The position numbers and the translations under genes are program-made. A DNA stretch of 64,000 nucleotides from an uncultured Sphingomonadales bacterium (GTDB lineage: Bacteria; Pseudomonadota; Alphaproteobacteria; Sphingomonadales; Rhodothalassiaceae): the NCBI GenBank assembly GCA_947499155.1, contig CANMND010000006.1:124001-188000 (forward strand), given 5' to 3'. Below, in pieces: positions 7,597 through 16,261 of the stretch (positions within the stretch are counted from its first letter, which is position 1; each line of letters begins with the position of its first letter). The notes beneath the pieces were generated by a model that worked only from the letters and a program-made list of their open reading frames with translations, did no database searches and was not told the DNA's origin.

Positions 7597-8822
7597 TAAG
7601 TCCCGCCCTTTTCTTTTCTGCCATAAACAAGAACCCCGTTGCGGATGGATTGCATAACCCTGGATGAGGGGAAGAATGTCAATGCAACCCACACTCCATT
7701 CACAGCTTCGGCGACCAGGTGAACCGATTTATCGCGGCTCAACGCAATGTTCTTCACGTATTTGCGCCGGATACCATATTGGCCGGTCAGTTCATTGACG
7801 GCGAATGCCGCCCATATTTCAAAGGGGTCTTCGACAAGTTCTTTGATAAACGGCAAATATTGTTCACGTCCATCAAGCCTGCCTTCCGCCAGATGTGCAG
7901 CAAGTGTCTTGTCCAGTACGATACCATCGCCAGCGGCATCGACCAGTCGCACGGTCTTGCCGCCAATGGCACGTTCAAAAAGACGTTCAAAGTCTTCGGT
8001 TTTTTGGGCGCGTGGGCCCGGCTTCGCTTTAGGCCTGTCGATGGGCACAGCGCCGCGTCCGTAATCGGCCGGGCCTTTGCCTTCAATAGCCTTCCATCGC
8101 CCGCCGCGCGATTTCTCAATCACGCTTTGTGCTAGTGGCCTGCCAAAAGCGGCCTCACCAATATTGTGCCCAAAGCCGGGGTCTATGCCTTTGGGTACCC
8201 GGCGCATTTCACCCGTCGCTTTATCGGTCCAGTTGACTAACGTCAGGGGTGGGGCTTTATCCGGCCCGTCTTTGCCTAAGCGTGACAACTGGCGACGTGA
8301 CAGCGAACGGACGCGGCAGCTACAGCCCCAGCCGTTTGGGGTATAATGCGTCTGCCACCATGGGTCATCCGCTGCCAGAACAAGACCGTCCCATGCCAAA
8401 TGTTCCGGCCTTGGGTGCTGGCTATCACCGTGCACATATTGCCAAAAGGGGCGGTGGTGCAGCACGTCCGGGTCCGTCATTTGACGATAGCGCCCGGCCT
8501 GATAGGCGGCGCGCATATTGGTGCGGTAAATGACGCGTGTGCGCCAGTCCCGCCCACCATTATAATTCCAGCCGTGCTTATCGACGATGGCATCAAAGTC
8601 TTTTTGAAAATTCCGGAAGCTGCCACCGGTCACTGCATGATCAACTGCACCGCGCAGGTCGGTTAATAAGTCCGCCTTCATCGCGCCTGCCACCATGAAA
8701 GCGCGGGCGTGCGCGCCCTGCCAGATATCAGTCCAGCGGCGCGTGGGCACATTCATCTTTTGCCGAAAAAAATCGATGGCTTCCTTGAATTGCAGTCCCG
8801 ATCCCTTGATTTCAGGCTGCAT
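7596..8822 (-). CDS. Minor head protein gpF with C-terminal PBECR2-like nuclease domain
   Basis: 408 aa. Residues 1-210 are Mu gpF-like (head morphogenesis): TRVIYRTNMRAAYQAGRYRQ, then HPRPEHLAWDGLVLAADDPW and the PNGWGCSCRVRSLSRRQL cysteine pair. Residues about 275-400 form a second domain with GREQYLPFIKELVEDPFEIW, then RRKYVKNIALSRDKSVHLV and SIRNGVLVYGRKEK, which resembles the PBECR2 (phage Barnase-EndoU-ColicinE5/D-RelE-like) nuclease modules found at the ends of phage head proteins. Such a domain could be carried in the virion and act on host nucleic acid. The domain call is from pattern memory. Confidence 0.85.
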   Translation of the reverse strand: MQPEIKGSGLQFKEAIDFFRQKMNVPTRRWTDIWQGAHARAFMVAGAMKADLLTDLRGAVDHAVTGGSFRNFQKDFDAIVDKHGWNYNGGRDWRTRVIYRTNMRAAYQAGRYRQMTDPDVLHHRPFWQYVHGDSQHPRPEHLAWDGLVLAADDPWWQTHYTPNGWGCSCRVRSLSRRQLSRLGKDGPDKAPPLTLVNWTDKATGEMRRVPKGIDPGFGHNIGEAAFGRPLAQSVIEKSRGGRWKAIEGKGPADYGRGAVPIDRPKAKPGPRAQKTEDFERLFERAIGGKTVRLVDAAGDGIVLDKTLAAHLAEGRLDGREQYLPFIKELVEDPFEIWAAFAVNELTGQYGIRRKYVKNIALSRDKSVHLVAEAVNGVWVALTFFPSSRVMQSIRNGVLVYGRKEKGGT

Positions 8823-10287
8823 CGTCTTCGGCCTCCACTATCCCTTGCAGGTCTGCCAGTGCAAAAGCGGCAGTTAGGGCATTAATAAGCTCTTCGCTGT
8901 CCAAACGATGAGCGTAGGCCTCCATGAACATGGTTTCCAACTCGCGCGGGTCTTTAGCTTGGGTTACCAGCGGGCGCACCACGTCCAGCCATTTGTCAAT
9001 ACCGGGTCCGGTTACATCATTCACTTGATCGGCCAGCAGTTCGGGCGTGGTTTTGTCAGCTTCCGCAAAGGCGGGCGCGGGTTGTGCGGGTAAAGCAGTT
9101 GGCCGTTTGGACCACCCTTCGCCGTAGGTTGCGGCAATGACGTCTCCGCCTGGCTCCCAGCCCATCTGATAAAGGCGTTGATGGGTCTCACTGCGTCTGG
9201 CTTCCAGATCCGCTTCAGCGGTTTCATTGGCAAGGCCCTTGCGGTGAATTTTGGGTAAGGGCGCGTCCGGCATGTTGATATCAATCAGCCAGCGCACCAA
9301 TGTGTCGTTCAGACAATCATTGAGCAGGTCGCAGTCCGCATCGGTCAGTTCCTTTCGCACCTCATTATGTGTGTCCGATGCGGCGCGGCTGCCCGATTGC
9401 CCGATATTGGTGGAGAGAGTTTCGCCCAACACGGCTTCGCTGATTTGCTCATCCATGTACCGGCACAGATCCTGATATGTGCCCGCATTCCCCGCGCGTG
9501 TCGCCTCCAGCAGGCTTAGTTCGGTGCCCGATGGCACCAGGACCGCCGACTGGCTGGCGATATTGCGCACGGCATAGAACAGTTTGTCCTGATCCGCTTC
9601 CGACATGGCTTCGGGATATTCGGCAATCGCTGTGGGGGCGGCGAATTTCTCGACGAACACAAGCCACTGCTTAATGCCATTGCGCTTGAAATAGACAGGC
9701 CAATAAAGCCGCGTGCCCAGTCCTAAGCCAAACGGGTTGCCATTTTTGGAGCCGAAGCGGTGGATGATGAATTTCCGTTCGGGAAGCTCTTCTCCTTTCA
9801 AGGGGTTCTGAAGAGTTTTAAGGCGTGGGCGGCGCGTCGCATCAAAGCCGATGCGGCGTTGGTCAATCGGTACGTGACGGTCCACCATGAAATGACGTCC
9901 GTCTGCGTCCCACACCAGTTCGACGGTTGCAAAACCCTTCAAAACCGCGTCCATTAAATCCAGACACAGACTATCGAAGTTGATGCGGGCGAGTTGGCTT
10001 TCCACCAGTTCCGCCGCCGCCATGGCATTTTTATCATCGCTTGCGGGAATGACATCCCAATTGCGCGCAACGACTGCCATTTTGCGCTTTTGCAGGACGG
10101 CATAAGCATGGCAGTCACGTTCGATATCGTCGTAAAGCTGATAGGCGAACGCGCCCCCGCGCGTATAAAGCGTATCGTCCTGGTGACGGAATACATCACC
10201 CCAAAGCGGGAATGTAATGTCATTCTTCGCACCAGCTATTAAATTCCTGGTAATCAGCCTTTTCGATTCGGGCTTAACATCTGCCAT
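8812..10287 (-). CDS. Portal protein (Mu gp29-like, DUF935)
   Basis: 491 aa from ATG 10287 (MADVKPESKRLITRN), preceded by AGGTGA; a longer frame to 10395 overlaps the terminase and looks artefactual. The DUF935 features include RYVGAYAVLQKRKMAV-like N-terminal helices, RHVPIDQRRIGFDATRRP, then KFIIHRFGSKNGNPFGLGLG and the ETLSTNIGQSGSRAASDTH segment. The portal forms the dodecameric ring through which DNA enters the head. It lies 5 bases after the terminase stop and overlaps gpF by 11 bases, as in Mu (gp28-gp29-gp30). Confidence 0.9.
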   Translation of the reverse strand: MADVKPESKRLITRNLIAGAKNDITFPLWGDVFRHQDDTLYTRGGAFAYQLYDDIERDCHAYAVLQKRKMAVVARNWDVIPASDDKNAMAAAELVESQLARINFDSLCLDLMDAVLKGFATVELVWDADGRHFMVDRHVPIDQRRIGFDATRRPRLKTLQNPLKGEELPERKFIIHRFGSKNGNPFGLGLGTRLYWPVYFKRNGIKQWLVFVEKFAAPTAIAEYPEAMSEADQDKLFYAVRNIASQSAVLVPSGTELSLLEATRAGNAGTYQDLCRYMDEQISEAVLGETLSTNIGQSGSRAASDTHNEVRKELTDADCDLLNDCLNDTLVRWLIDINMPDAPLPKIHRKGLANETAEADLEARRSETHQRLYQMGWEPGGDVIAATYGEGWSKRPTALPAQPAPAFAEADKTTPELLADQVNDVTGPGIDKWLDVVRPLVTQAKDPRELETMFMEAYAHRLDSEELINALTAAFALADLQGIVEAEDDAA

Positions 10288-10292
10288 TTTCG

Positions 10293-11978
10293 TCACCTGA
10301 TATAATCGTCGAGCGCACTGCCACTCGCCCCGCTCGCACGGGGGATGCCGCGTAAGCCCGATAGTGTGCCAACACGGGCAGGAGCGTGTTTCCAAAGAAT
10401 TTCAAGGGCGTCCGGCCCATCGTCATGCGCGCCTTTGGGCCATTGTTTTAACTGGTCCAAAAGCGTGCGTTGACCGGGCTGAAATTGGATTAGTCCCGCC
10501 GCAATCGGCGGCTGAAGCGTCTGGATGCGTAGATCTTTGTCTGCAATCGGCTTTACCGGAAAACACGGCAGGGAGACACCGTCCTTCAGCGCATCTTTCA
10601 TCGCCTGCGTGCGGAAAAATTCCTGGAATTGGACGCTTTCCACAAACCAGCCCAGGCACTGCCATTCGCGCTGCAATGCGATCATGTCGGCAATAATGCT
10701 GTCAGGCAGGCGGCGGCGGATATCGGCGGCGACGATGTGGATATATTTGGTCTCCCGATCGATGCCGCCAATGAGCAATGCACTGGGGTCGCCCTTATTC
10801 CCGCCGCCGAGTGAAGGGTCGCATGCGCCAAAGAACAACCAATCCCGCTTCACGCCGACAAAATAATGAAAGTCATCATCCTTGAACGCAGCGTCTTTGG
10901 ACGTGGGGTTTTGCTGATATTCGGAATTGAAGGCATCTTCGCCCACGTCCGCGCGAATGCGCATCAGGGTGAGAAGGGGCCGCTTGTCCGGCCAGCTTAC
11001 CACCGCGCCCGCATTCATGGCTTTAGCGTTAGACTGATAGAAAGCCGCCGCCTTTTCTAACGCTTTGGGGTCGTGATCCTTAGATAAGATGATTTCCAGC
11101 CATTCATCCCATAAGTCCATGCGGTCTGGATATTTGATAATAGCCGGGATAATGACTCTGGTCCAAAGCGGATTGCGTTGGATGCGGGCCAGCACGCTGT
11201 CATGATGCAGCATTGTGCCGACCATCAGGATATCGAATTTTTCACCCGCTTCGCCCAGATTGGCGACGGCCTTTCGTATCCAGTTTTCCAGCTTGTCACG
11301 CTGCGCCGGGCTTTCGACATTTTCATCATTTTCAATATCGTCAATCAGTGCCAGGTCAGGCCGGTATGCGCCATATTTCAGGCCGCGTACGCGCTGCCCT
11401 GCACCCCGCGCCATCAGCTTTACTTTATTGCGCGTGACAATTTCCCCGTGTCGCCAGATGCGGCCCCGTCCGCAGGCATGTGCGAAGTCGGTGGCCAGAC
11501 GGCTGTTCAGTTCCAGTTCAATAGCGACGGCCTCGACCACACTGGCCGCCTGTTCAAACACGTCCATAATATAAAGCATGAAGCGCTTCGTGCGCCGTAC
11601 GATGCACCAGATCACATAAATCAACAGCCAGGTCGATTTCGCGTCACCCCGCGCGGCGGCAAGTGCGATATTATGGCTTTGGCTGTCTTTTTGCGCCGCT
11701 GTGAATTCTTCGGCCAGCCACTTGTGCAATTTGCCGGGACGTACGGGCACGGCCCTTCCATCCACGTTTCTGTCGCGAATATAATGGGGAAAATATGTTT
11801 TCCCAAACCACAGCAAATCGTCAATTTGCTTAAGGCGGTTTTTGCGAGCTTTTGTGCTTGTATCAAATCCGTCGCGAATTGCTTCCAGTTCTGCTGCCAG
11901 CGCTTCGCGTAATTCGCCCAGATCGGCGAGGAATTCCCGTTTTGACTTTTTCTGAAGCAGTTCATCAAGGTCAGCCAT
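10293..11978 (-). CDS. Terminase large subunit (Mu gp28-like)
   Basis: 561 aa, the packaging motor. The ATPase part has a Walker A-like AAARGDAKSTW, a Walker B DLALIDDIEND and a coupling-type ILMVGTMLHH. The C-terminal part has the nuclease-like acidic segments FFGACDPSLGGG and GPDALEILWKHA. The gene overlaps the DUF1804 small-subunit-like gene by 8 bases. Mu-type phages package from the integrated genome by headful, so this protein would cut in flanking host DNA. Confidence 0.9.
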   Translation of the reverse strand: MADLDELLQKKSKREFLADLGELREALAAELEAIRDGFDTSTKARKNRLKQIDDLLWFGKTYFPHYIRDRNVDGRAVPVRPGKLHKWLAEEFTAAQKDSQSHNIALAAARGDAKSTWLLIYVIWCIVRRTKRFMLYIMDVFEQAASVVEAVAIELELNSRLATDFAHACGRGRIWRHGEIVTRNKVKLMARGAGQRVRGLKYGAYRPDLALIDDIENDENVESPAQRDKLENWIRKAVANLGEAGEKFDILMVGTMLHHDSVLARIQRNPLWTRVIIPAIIKYPDRMDLWDEWLEIILSKDHDPKALEKAAAFYQSNAKAMNAGAVVSWPDKRPLLTLMRIRADVGEDAFNSEYQQNPTSKDAAFKDDDFHYFVGVKRDWLFFGACDPSLGGGNKGDPSALLIGGIDRETKYIHIVAADIRRRLPDSIIADMIALQREWQCLGWFVESVQFQEFFRTQAMKDALKDGVSLPCFPVKPIADKDLRIQTLQPPIAAGLIQFQPGQRTLLDQLKQWPKGAHDDGPDALEILWKHAPARVGTLSGLRGIPRASGASGSALDDYIR

Positions 11979-12471
11979 AGGATTTGCTCAACTGCTTGCC
12001 GAAGGGCTCCAGAATTTCGATGAACGCATCGCCGTATTCGGGGAATTCCTTCACAATAAATTCGCCAAGGCGTAGGATAACGTCCTGAGCTACTGCGAGT
12101 TTGGAGACTTCCGGGCTAGCCCGGCCTGCTGCATTCATGGTCTTGGTGAAGGCGTCCGCCAGCATGGCCAGCATCTGTACCTTTTGCTGCGGCTTAAGAT
12201 TCTGGCTGGCCTTGATATCATCCATCACCGATTGATGCAGGACGACAAAATCTTCAACCAGCATAAGCACAATATTGCGATTGCCTTGCCCCATCATCGA
12301 GGCCACGACACGTGCTTTATCCCAATCGTCGCCTGAATTTGCCGCGTCCGATTTCCAGCGCCGCAGGGTGGCCGCGCTTACACCCAGACGGCGTTTAATC
12401 TCGCTCCAGGGCAGGCGTTCATAAATATATAAGGCGCGGGCGCGCTGCCTTGTTTCCGGATCATGGGCCAT
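11971..12471 (-). CDS. DUF1804 protein, probable terminase small subunit (Mu gp27-like)
   Basis: 166 aa. The N-terminus is a helix-turn-helix (WSEIKRRLGVSAATLRRWKS) as in small terminase subunits that bind packaging signals. The rest is helical with QVLAMLADAFTKTMNA-type segments. It follows the previous stop without a gap (TGA then ATG) and overlaps the large subunit gene. DUF1804 is the usual family at this place in Mu-like prophages. Confidence 0.8.
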   Translation of the reverse strand: MAHDPETRQRARALYIYERLPWSEIKRRLGVSAATLRRWKSDAANSGDDWDKARVVASMMGQGNRNIVLMLVEDFVVLHQSVMDDIKASQNLKPQQKVQMLAMLADAFTKTMNAAGRASPEVSKLAVAQDVILRLGEFIVKEFPEYGDAFIEILEPFGKQLSKSYG

Positions 12472-12735
12472 TCACGTATGACCCCCGTTCATGACCGATT
12501 TAACCGCCATGGTCACAAAAGTGACGGCCAGAGCCATTACGCCACCCGCGACCATGCCATGTTTTGCGTTTGAGACTTCCAACTCGCGCAGGCGGTCATC
12601 CATCTTTCCAAGACCCGCCCGCATCTCGTTGCGCAGCTCTCCCATATCTTCATGGTTGCGGTCGCAGGTGCTTTCAATCTTCTCCAACCGGCCTTCCAGA
12701 CGGCCAATGGCGCGCAGGATTTCAGTGTCAGCCAT
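12472..12735 (-). CDS. Small coiled-coil membrane protein in the lysis/packaging region
   Basis: 87 aa from ATG 12735, which overlaps the holin stop by 8 bases. Residues 5-55 form a charged coiled coil (LRAIGRLEGRLEKIESTC and GLGKMDDRLRELEVSN), followed by one membrane span (VAGGVMALAVTFVTMAV) and a short tail. The design recalls XhlA/hemolysin-type and Mu gp25/gp26-type proteins. A supporting role in lysis is likely but not shown. Confidence 0.6.
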   Translation of the reverse strand: MADTEILRAIGRLEGRLEKIESTCDRNHEDMGELRNEMRAGLGKMDDRLRELEVSNAKHGMVAGGVMALAVTFVTMAVKSVMNGGHT

Positions 12736-13213
12736 GGCGTTTTCCAAATACTTGCGTAATAAGGGGGGACAGGTTTCTAACGGTGCGCTCTCCAAACAAA
12801 AACCCCAGTACGAGGGTATTAATGACAATCAGCGCCGTTTGCTGTTGTTCAGACCCCACATCCCATTGCCCGGAAAACCACAGCCAATCCATGGCCAGCG
12901 CAGCAAATCCCCACAAGGGTCGCTGCACACCACGCAGGAACAAGACGATGGGGCCAAGAATGGGAAGCGATTTCAGATCGTTTGCCGTACCTTCCAATTG
13001 CGCGATGCGTTCGTTAAAGACCGCCTCTGCTTCTCGCGCTACCTGCTCCAGGTCCATTTGAATATCATGCTCAAGACTGTGCATCTGTCGGCGCAGGTCT
13101 TCTCGTTCGACCTCAGAAAGCGTCTCCGGCAGGATGCGGTCAACAACCCGATCAACGGCTTTGGAGAGCGGGTTGTCACCGAAAAACGTTTTAACGGCAC
13201 TTAAAAGGCCCAT
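12728..13213 (-). CDS. Putative holin (3-TM, GTA-holin-like)
   Basis: 161 aa. The N-terminal half is charged and helical (VDRILPETLSEVEREDLRRQ), then there are hydrophobic spans near residues 85-105 (LGPIVLFLRGVQRPLWGFAA) and 125-145 (ALIVINTLVLGFLFGER). The pattern matches the 3-TM holins linked to gene-transfer agents and alphaproteobacterial phages. It lies directly between endolysin and small coiled-coil genes, making a lysis cassette. The holin role is inferred. Confidence 0.65.
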   Translation of the reverse strand: MGLLSAVKTFFGDNPLSKAVDRVVDRILPETLSEVEREDLRRQMHSLEHDIQMDLEQVAREAEAVFNERIAQLEGTANDLKSLPILGPIVLFLRGVQRPLWGFAALAMDWLWFSGQWDVGSEQQQTALIVINTLVLGFLFGERTVRNLSPLITQVFGKRHG

Positions 13214-13214
13214 G

Positions 13215-13691
13215 TCAGCTCACCCCGCGAAGATAACGCTGGCCGTCATAGCGCAGGATTTCATGACGGTTTTCGACTGCCGATACATAAGACACATGCA
13301 CCCAGCCGAAATGCGGATTGTCCGGGCTCCAATGCTCTAAAATAAGCTGGTCAAAATCGAGCGTGGCGGCGATGAATTCGAATAAGTCAGACATGGGCAC
13401 GCCCGGCACCTTGATATCAACGGCTTGCCCCTTAACGTGCTGGCTATCGTCTTTCGAATTCAGCGCACGGTTGAGCGCGAGACAGCGGTACCAGGACGTG
13501 GGTGAAAAGGGTCTTCCATACTGCGTGCGGATGGGCTCCAGGATATGTTCCGCAATACGGATTAATGGCGCTATCGCGCTTATGGGCGGCGTATTGTCTA
13601 TCCCACGCCGTTCCGCCTCATAACTTGCCATCGCTTCGCCAAATGTGAAATGAGGGCTTAAGCGTAAATTGGGGTCCGTATTTTGAGACAT
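13215..13691 (-). CDS. M15-family peptidase, phage endolysin
   Basis: 158 aa from ATG 13691. It has the peptidase M15A features: TSWYRCLALNRAL, then the zinc-ligand motif SQHVKGQAVDIKV (H and D ligands) and the later histidine in HFGWVHVSYV. M15A enzymes cleave peptide cross-links of peptidoglycan, so this is the likely endolysin. No signal peptide is seen, so the neighbouring holin would release it. The ribosome binding site GAGG lies inside the 3' arm of the terminator hairpin that ends just before the ATG. Confidence 0.88.
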   Translation of the reverse strand: MSQNTDPNLRLSPHFTFGEAMASYEAERRGIDNTPPISAIAPLIRIAEHILEPIRTQYGRPFSPTSWYRCLALNRALNSKDDSQHVKGQAVDIKVPGVPMSDLFEFIAATLDFDQLILEHWSPDNPHFGWVHVSYVSAVENRHEILRYDGQRYLRGVS

Positions 13692-13723
13692 AAAAAAACC
13701 TCGCATCAATTGGATGCAAGGTT
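13692..13723 (-). terminator. Intrinsic terminator between early/middle and late genes, overlapping the endolysin RBS
   Basis: On the minus strand an 11-bp stem (AACCTTGCATC with GATGCGAGGTT, one G-U pair, 5-base loop) runs into seven T's that end directly at the endolysin ATG. It would stop transcription coming from the Mor gene side. The GAGG that serves as the endolysin ribosome binding site is in the stem, so the same hairpin could also hide the start site. Confidence 0.7.
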
Positions 13724-13758
13724 AAGGGATGGCTGGAAACTTTACTGGCTGAAGTGGT

Positions 13759-14181
13759 TCAGACCGGATTGTCGTTCGCAGCGTTATCGAACATATCAAG
13801 TTGCCTGTCATCGCCGTTGCGGCGATTGCGGCGCATGACATAATAGACCCAGCGTTCCGTGACCCCAACCGCGAGAGCGATTTCGGCGATCTTCTTGCCG
13901 CTTTTATGTAAAGCCATAATCCGTCGCGCCTTATCCGCCCCCGCACGCAAATTGGCCGACGCTTTCCCCGTCGGGATGGTGACGTGATCGCCGCCGAAAT
14001 AATCCCCCAAAGCCTGCGCCGCATGAAGGCCAATGGTTTGGACAAGTGTGCTGTCGGGGTCGGGCTTTAGTCCGAAATAAATTCGCACACCAGGGAATTC
14101 AAGCCGCAAGGCGCGCACAACGTCCGCGCCTGCGATTTCCTCGATCTCATCCAGCACACTGCCAATATCATCATGCGACAT
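13759..14181 (-). CDS. Mor/C-family transcription activator
   Basis: 140 aa with a Mor-type dimerisation N-terminus and a C-terminal helix-turn-helix (AEIALAVGVTERWVYYVMRR). In Mu, Mor switches on the middle promoter and C the late promoters; here only one member is seen. It is the last gene before the terminator at 13.7 kb, so it closes the early operon. It overlaps the gemA-like gene by 11 bases. Confidence 0.85.
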   Translation of the reverse strand: MSHDDIGSVLDEIEEIAGADVVRALRLEFPGVRIYFGLKPDPDSTLVQTIGLHAAQALGDYFGGDHVTIPTGKASANLRAGADKARRIMALHKSGKKIAEIALAVGVTERWVYYVMRRNRRNGDDRQLDMFDNAANDNPV

Positions 14182-14602
14182 CGGGCTGCTCCAGCCGCGC
14201 TAACCAGTCTTTCAGCGCTTCAATGATGGGGCTGGCCTCGGATGGCGTTAGCCAGGACAGTTGTCCGGCGTTGCGGTACTTGGTTCCCGCCATCCGATTG
14301 ACATAGCTCACCAGCGCCGCCCGCTTATCCGTAGCCCGGATCGCCCCTTGCCGCCCCAGTTCCCCCCACAGCGCAAAAATCTTACGCACATACCCTTTAT
14401 GGGACGCTTTGAATGGGCGCGGGTGACGTGCTTCAATAGCCGCAAAAACCTTGCGCATTTCAGCAACATTGCAATCGCCAAGGCTTGCCTTACCCGTTGC
14501 GCTCAAGACTACGTCTTCATGATCCGCCCGCGTCATAGCCGCCGCTTTTTCCGCCGCGCGGATGCGTTTGTTAAGGACCGTCCATTCAGTGGATTTGGCC
14601 AT
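14171..14602 (-). CDS. GemA-like regulatory protein (Mu gp16)
   Basis: 143 aa fitting PF06252 (DUF1018/GemA): central AAIEARHPRPFKASHKGYVRK-like region, then IFALWGELGRQGAI and YVNRMAGTKYRNAGQLSWL. In Mu, GemA affects host DNA topology and gene expression during early growth. It immediately precedes the Mor gene, as in Mu-like prophages generally. Confidence 0.82.
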   Translation of the reverse strand: MAKSTEWTVLNKRIRAAEKAAAMTRADHEDVVLSATGKASLGDCNVAEMRKVFAAIEARHPRPFKASHKGYVRKIFALWGELGRQGAIRATDKRAALVSYVNRMAGTKYRNAGQLSWLTPSEASPIIEALKDWLARLEQPDVA

Positions 14603-14614
14603 GATGCTATTCCT

Positions 14615-15088
14615 TCACTGCTCCACTGTGGTGAAGCCGTCGTCTTCAATTTCAGGCTGATTTTCATTGGCGGCGAGGCCATAGCGGGCAACGAAGACCG
14701 CAAGGCTGGTCTGCCCACGCTCCACACCTTTGAGATCATTGGCGACTTCGTCCAGAATATCGCCGAAATGCTGACCCATGGATGGCATGGGGGCGCGGCA
14801 GTAACTGGCCACATTGCGCAGGAGCTTTTCGAGACTGAAACGTTGTACATTCATTGGTTTATCCACTTGTGAATTTATGTGCAGACGATTGAAAAAACGG
14901 CGCAGGGCGTAGCTGCGCGCAAAACTTATGGCTGTGAAAATACCGGTCATGCCCGCTGCTTCATGGGCCTGCACCTGATAGCCATAAAGCGGCAGAACCA
15001 CCATATTGGCTGCGAAGGCCACACCGATACCCACGGCGATATTGGCAGTAGCCTCAATCATGGACGCTTTTTTGCTTTGGCCATTCAT
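14615..15088 (-). CDS. Two-part early protein: small membrane module plus phage helical region
   Basis: 157 aa from ATG 15088. Residues 1-68 (starting MNGQSKKASMIEATANIAVG) look like the small DUF7220-type membrane protein of prophages, with two hydrophobic stretches. Residues 77-157, starting at an internal Met (MNVQRFSLEKLLRNVASYC), are soluble and resemble a separate small early phage protein. They are fused in one frame here, unless the inner Met is a second start. An upstream extension of the frame to 15310 overlaps the DUF3164 gene and is ignored. Confidence 0.5.
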   Translation of the reverse strand: MNGQSKKASMIEATANIAVGIGVAFAANMVVLPLYGYQVQAHEAAGMTGIFTAISFARSYALRRFFNRLHINSQVDKPMNVQRFSLEKLLRNVASYCRAPMPSMGQHFGDILDEVANDLKGVERGQTSLAVFVARYGLAANENQPEIEDDGFTTVEQ

Positions 15089-15095
15089 ATCTGCC

Positions 15096-15710
15096 TCACG
15101 CAGCCGCAACGTCGAGGGAGATCGGGCGATAGTGATCACTCTCACCGACCCGTTCATAAACGCGAATATATGACTTTCTGCCCGACACTTGCATGCTGTC
15201 GGCAATGGCCTCCATGGCGGAAAGCCATTCCTTATCTTTAATGTCAAGGCGACGAAGGCCGAGAATGCGGGTTGTGGAAACCTTGCCTTCTTTATCGACC
15301 TGAAAGGCATGCTCTACGAGAGCGCGGATTTCCATGGCGCTGCCTTCCGCCCATCGGTGAATACAGTTGTCAATCAGTTCTTTTGCGACCTGAAGGCGCT
15401 CATCAAAGACCAGATGTTCGGCAATAGCGCGCTGCACTTTATAGCGACCATCAAAGGATAGCAGGGTCACATTGCCTTTTTTGCCGCCCAGTTCGACACC
15501 ATATTTTTCAGCCGACAATTCAAGAAAGGCCTGAATATCGTCCATGGCGCCTGCTTTGAAATCACGAAGCTGGCTGGATTGCGTTTTTGCGCGCGTGGCG
15601 ATTTCCCGGACCAGATCATCACGGGCCAGATCGATTTCTTTAATCGTTTCAACGGGGACTAAATGCCCTTGTGTATTGCGCTTATAACCCTGAGGCATCA
15701 TCTCGTTCAT
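15096..15710 (-). CDS. DUF3164 early protein
   Basis: 204 aa from ATG 15710 (AAGGA upstream). It matches DUF3164, a family common in early regions of Mu-like phages: an N-terminal PQGYKRNTQGHLVPVETIKE, a middle VTLLSFDGRYKVQRAIAEHL and a C-terminal GRKSYIRVYER segment. Its biochemical role is unknown. It occupies the place where other Mu relatives have Gam-like end-protecting proteins; I see no Gam homologue here. Confidence 0.8.
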   Translation of the reverse strand: MNEMMPQGYKRNTQGHLVPVETIKEIDLARDDLVREIATRAKTQSSQLRDFKAGAMDDIQAFLELSAEKYGVELGGKKGNVTLLSFDGRYKVQRAIAEHLVFDERLQVAKELIDNCIHRWAEGSAMEIRALVEHAFQVDKEGKVSTTRILGLRRLDIKDKEWLSAMEAIADSMQVSGRKSYIRVYERVGESDHYRPISLDVAAA

Positions 15711-15723
15711 AGCTGTATCCTTT

Positions 15724-15951
15724 CTATGCTGCACCGTCACCGGGCGCGACGCGCAGGCGCGGGCGGAAGGGGGCGATGTTGTCGGGGCTGCTGGTATTTA
15801 TGGGGGTGCAATTGCATTCTATCTCGCGCACGGCTTCAGCGCATGCTGCCAGTTCGGCCATGAAATGCGGCCAAAACAGCGGGGTCGCGCCACTTTTGCG
15901 CATCAAAACATCGGCTTGGTTTGTGGCGTTTTCTATTTTTTCAGACAGCAT
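15724..15951 (-). CDS. Small early phage protein, unknown
   Basis: 75 aa beginning MLSEKIENATNQADVLMRKS, with AAAGGA at proper distance. It overlaps the preceding HTH gene by 11 bases, which supports translation. One amphipathic helical half is followed by a proline-rich tail (NTSSPDNIAPFRPRLRVAPG). No known family is recognised. Confidence 0.5.
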   Translation of the reverse strand: MLSEKIENATNQADVLMRKSGATPLFWPHFMAELAACAEAVREIECNCTPINTSSPDNIAPFRPRLRVAPGDGAA

Positions 15952-16261
15952 TTTTCAGTCCTTTCCTGTGATTGGGGCAGCGCTGACAGGCGCGCCAGAA
16001 TTTCAGTTCCTGGGGGTTCCCGGTGGGCATGGGCCGATTTGCATTATCCCGGCACTTCACACCCTCGATCTCGATACCGAGATGGGGGCAATGCAGCCGT
16101 TGCAGCTTCAAAAGAACAGCGGTTTTGAGTTTGTCCGTGCCGCCTGGATAGCGACCTGCAAGCGCCAGACTTATGGCTGACCGGCTATAGCCGAGCTTCG
16201 CCGCTGTCGCCGTGATGCTGGTTGCATCTGCTTGCGATCGCAAAAGCATCAGCCAATCCAT
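15941..16261 (-). CDS. Small HTH early regulator with Cys-rich tail
   Basis: 106 aa. The N-terminal 40 residues (ITATAAKLGYSRSAISLALA) form a helix-turn-helix of the kind found in Mu-like prophage early genes. The C-terminal part has Cys residues arranged C-H-P-H and CRDN...CQRCP, possibly a small metal-binding site. It overlaps its neighbours at both ends by about a dozen bases, showing a compact operon. Confidence 0.6.
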   Translation of the reverse strand: MDWLMLLRSQADATSITATAAKLGYSRSAISLALAGRYPGGTDKLKTAVLLKLQRLHCPHLGIEIEGVKCRDNANRPMPTGNPQELKFWRACQRCPNHRKGLKNAV

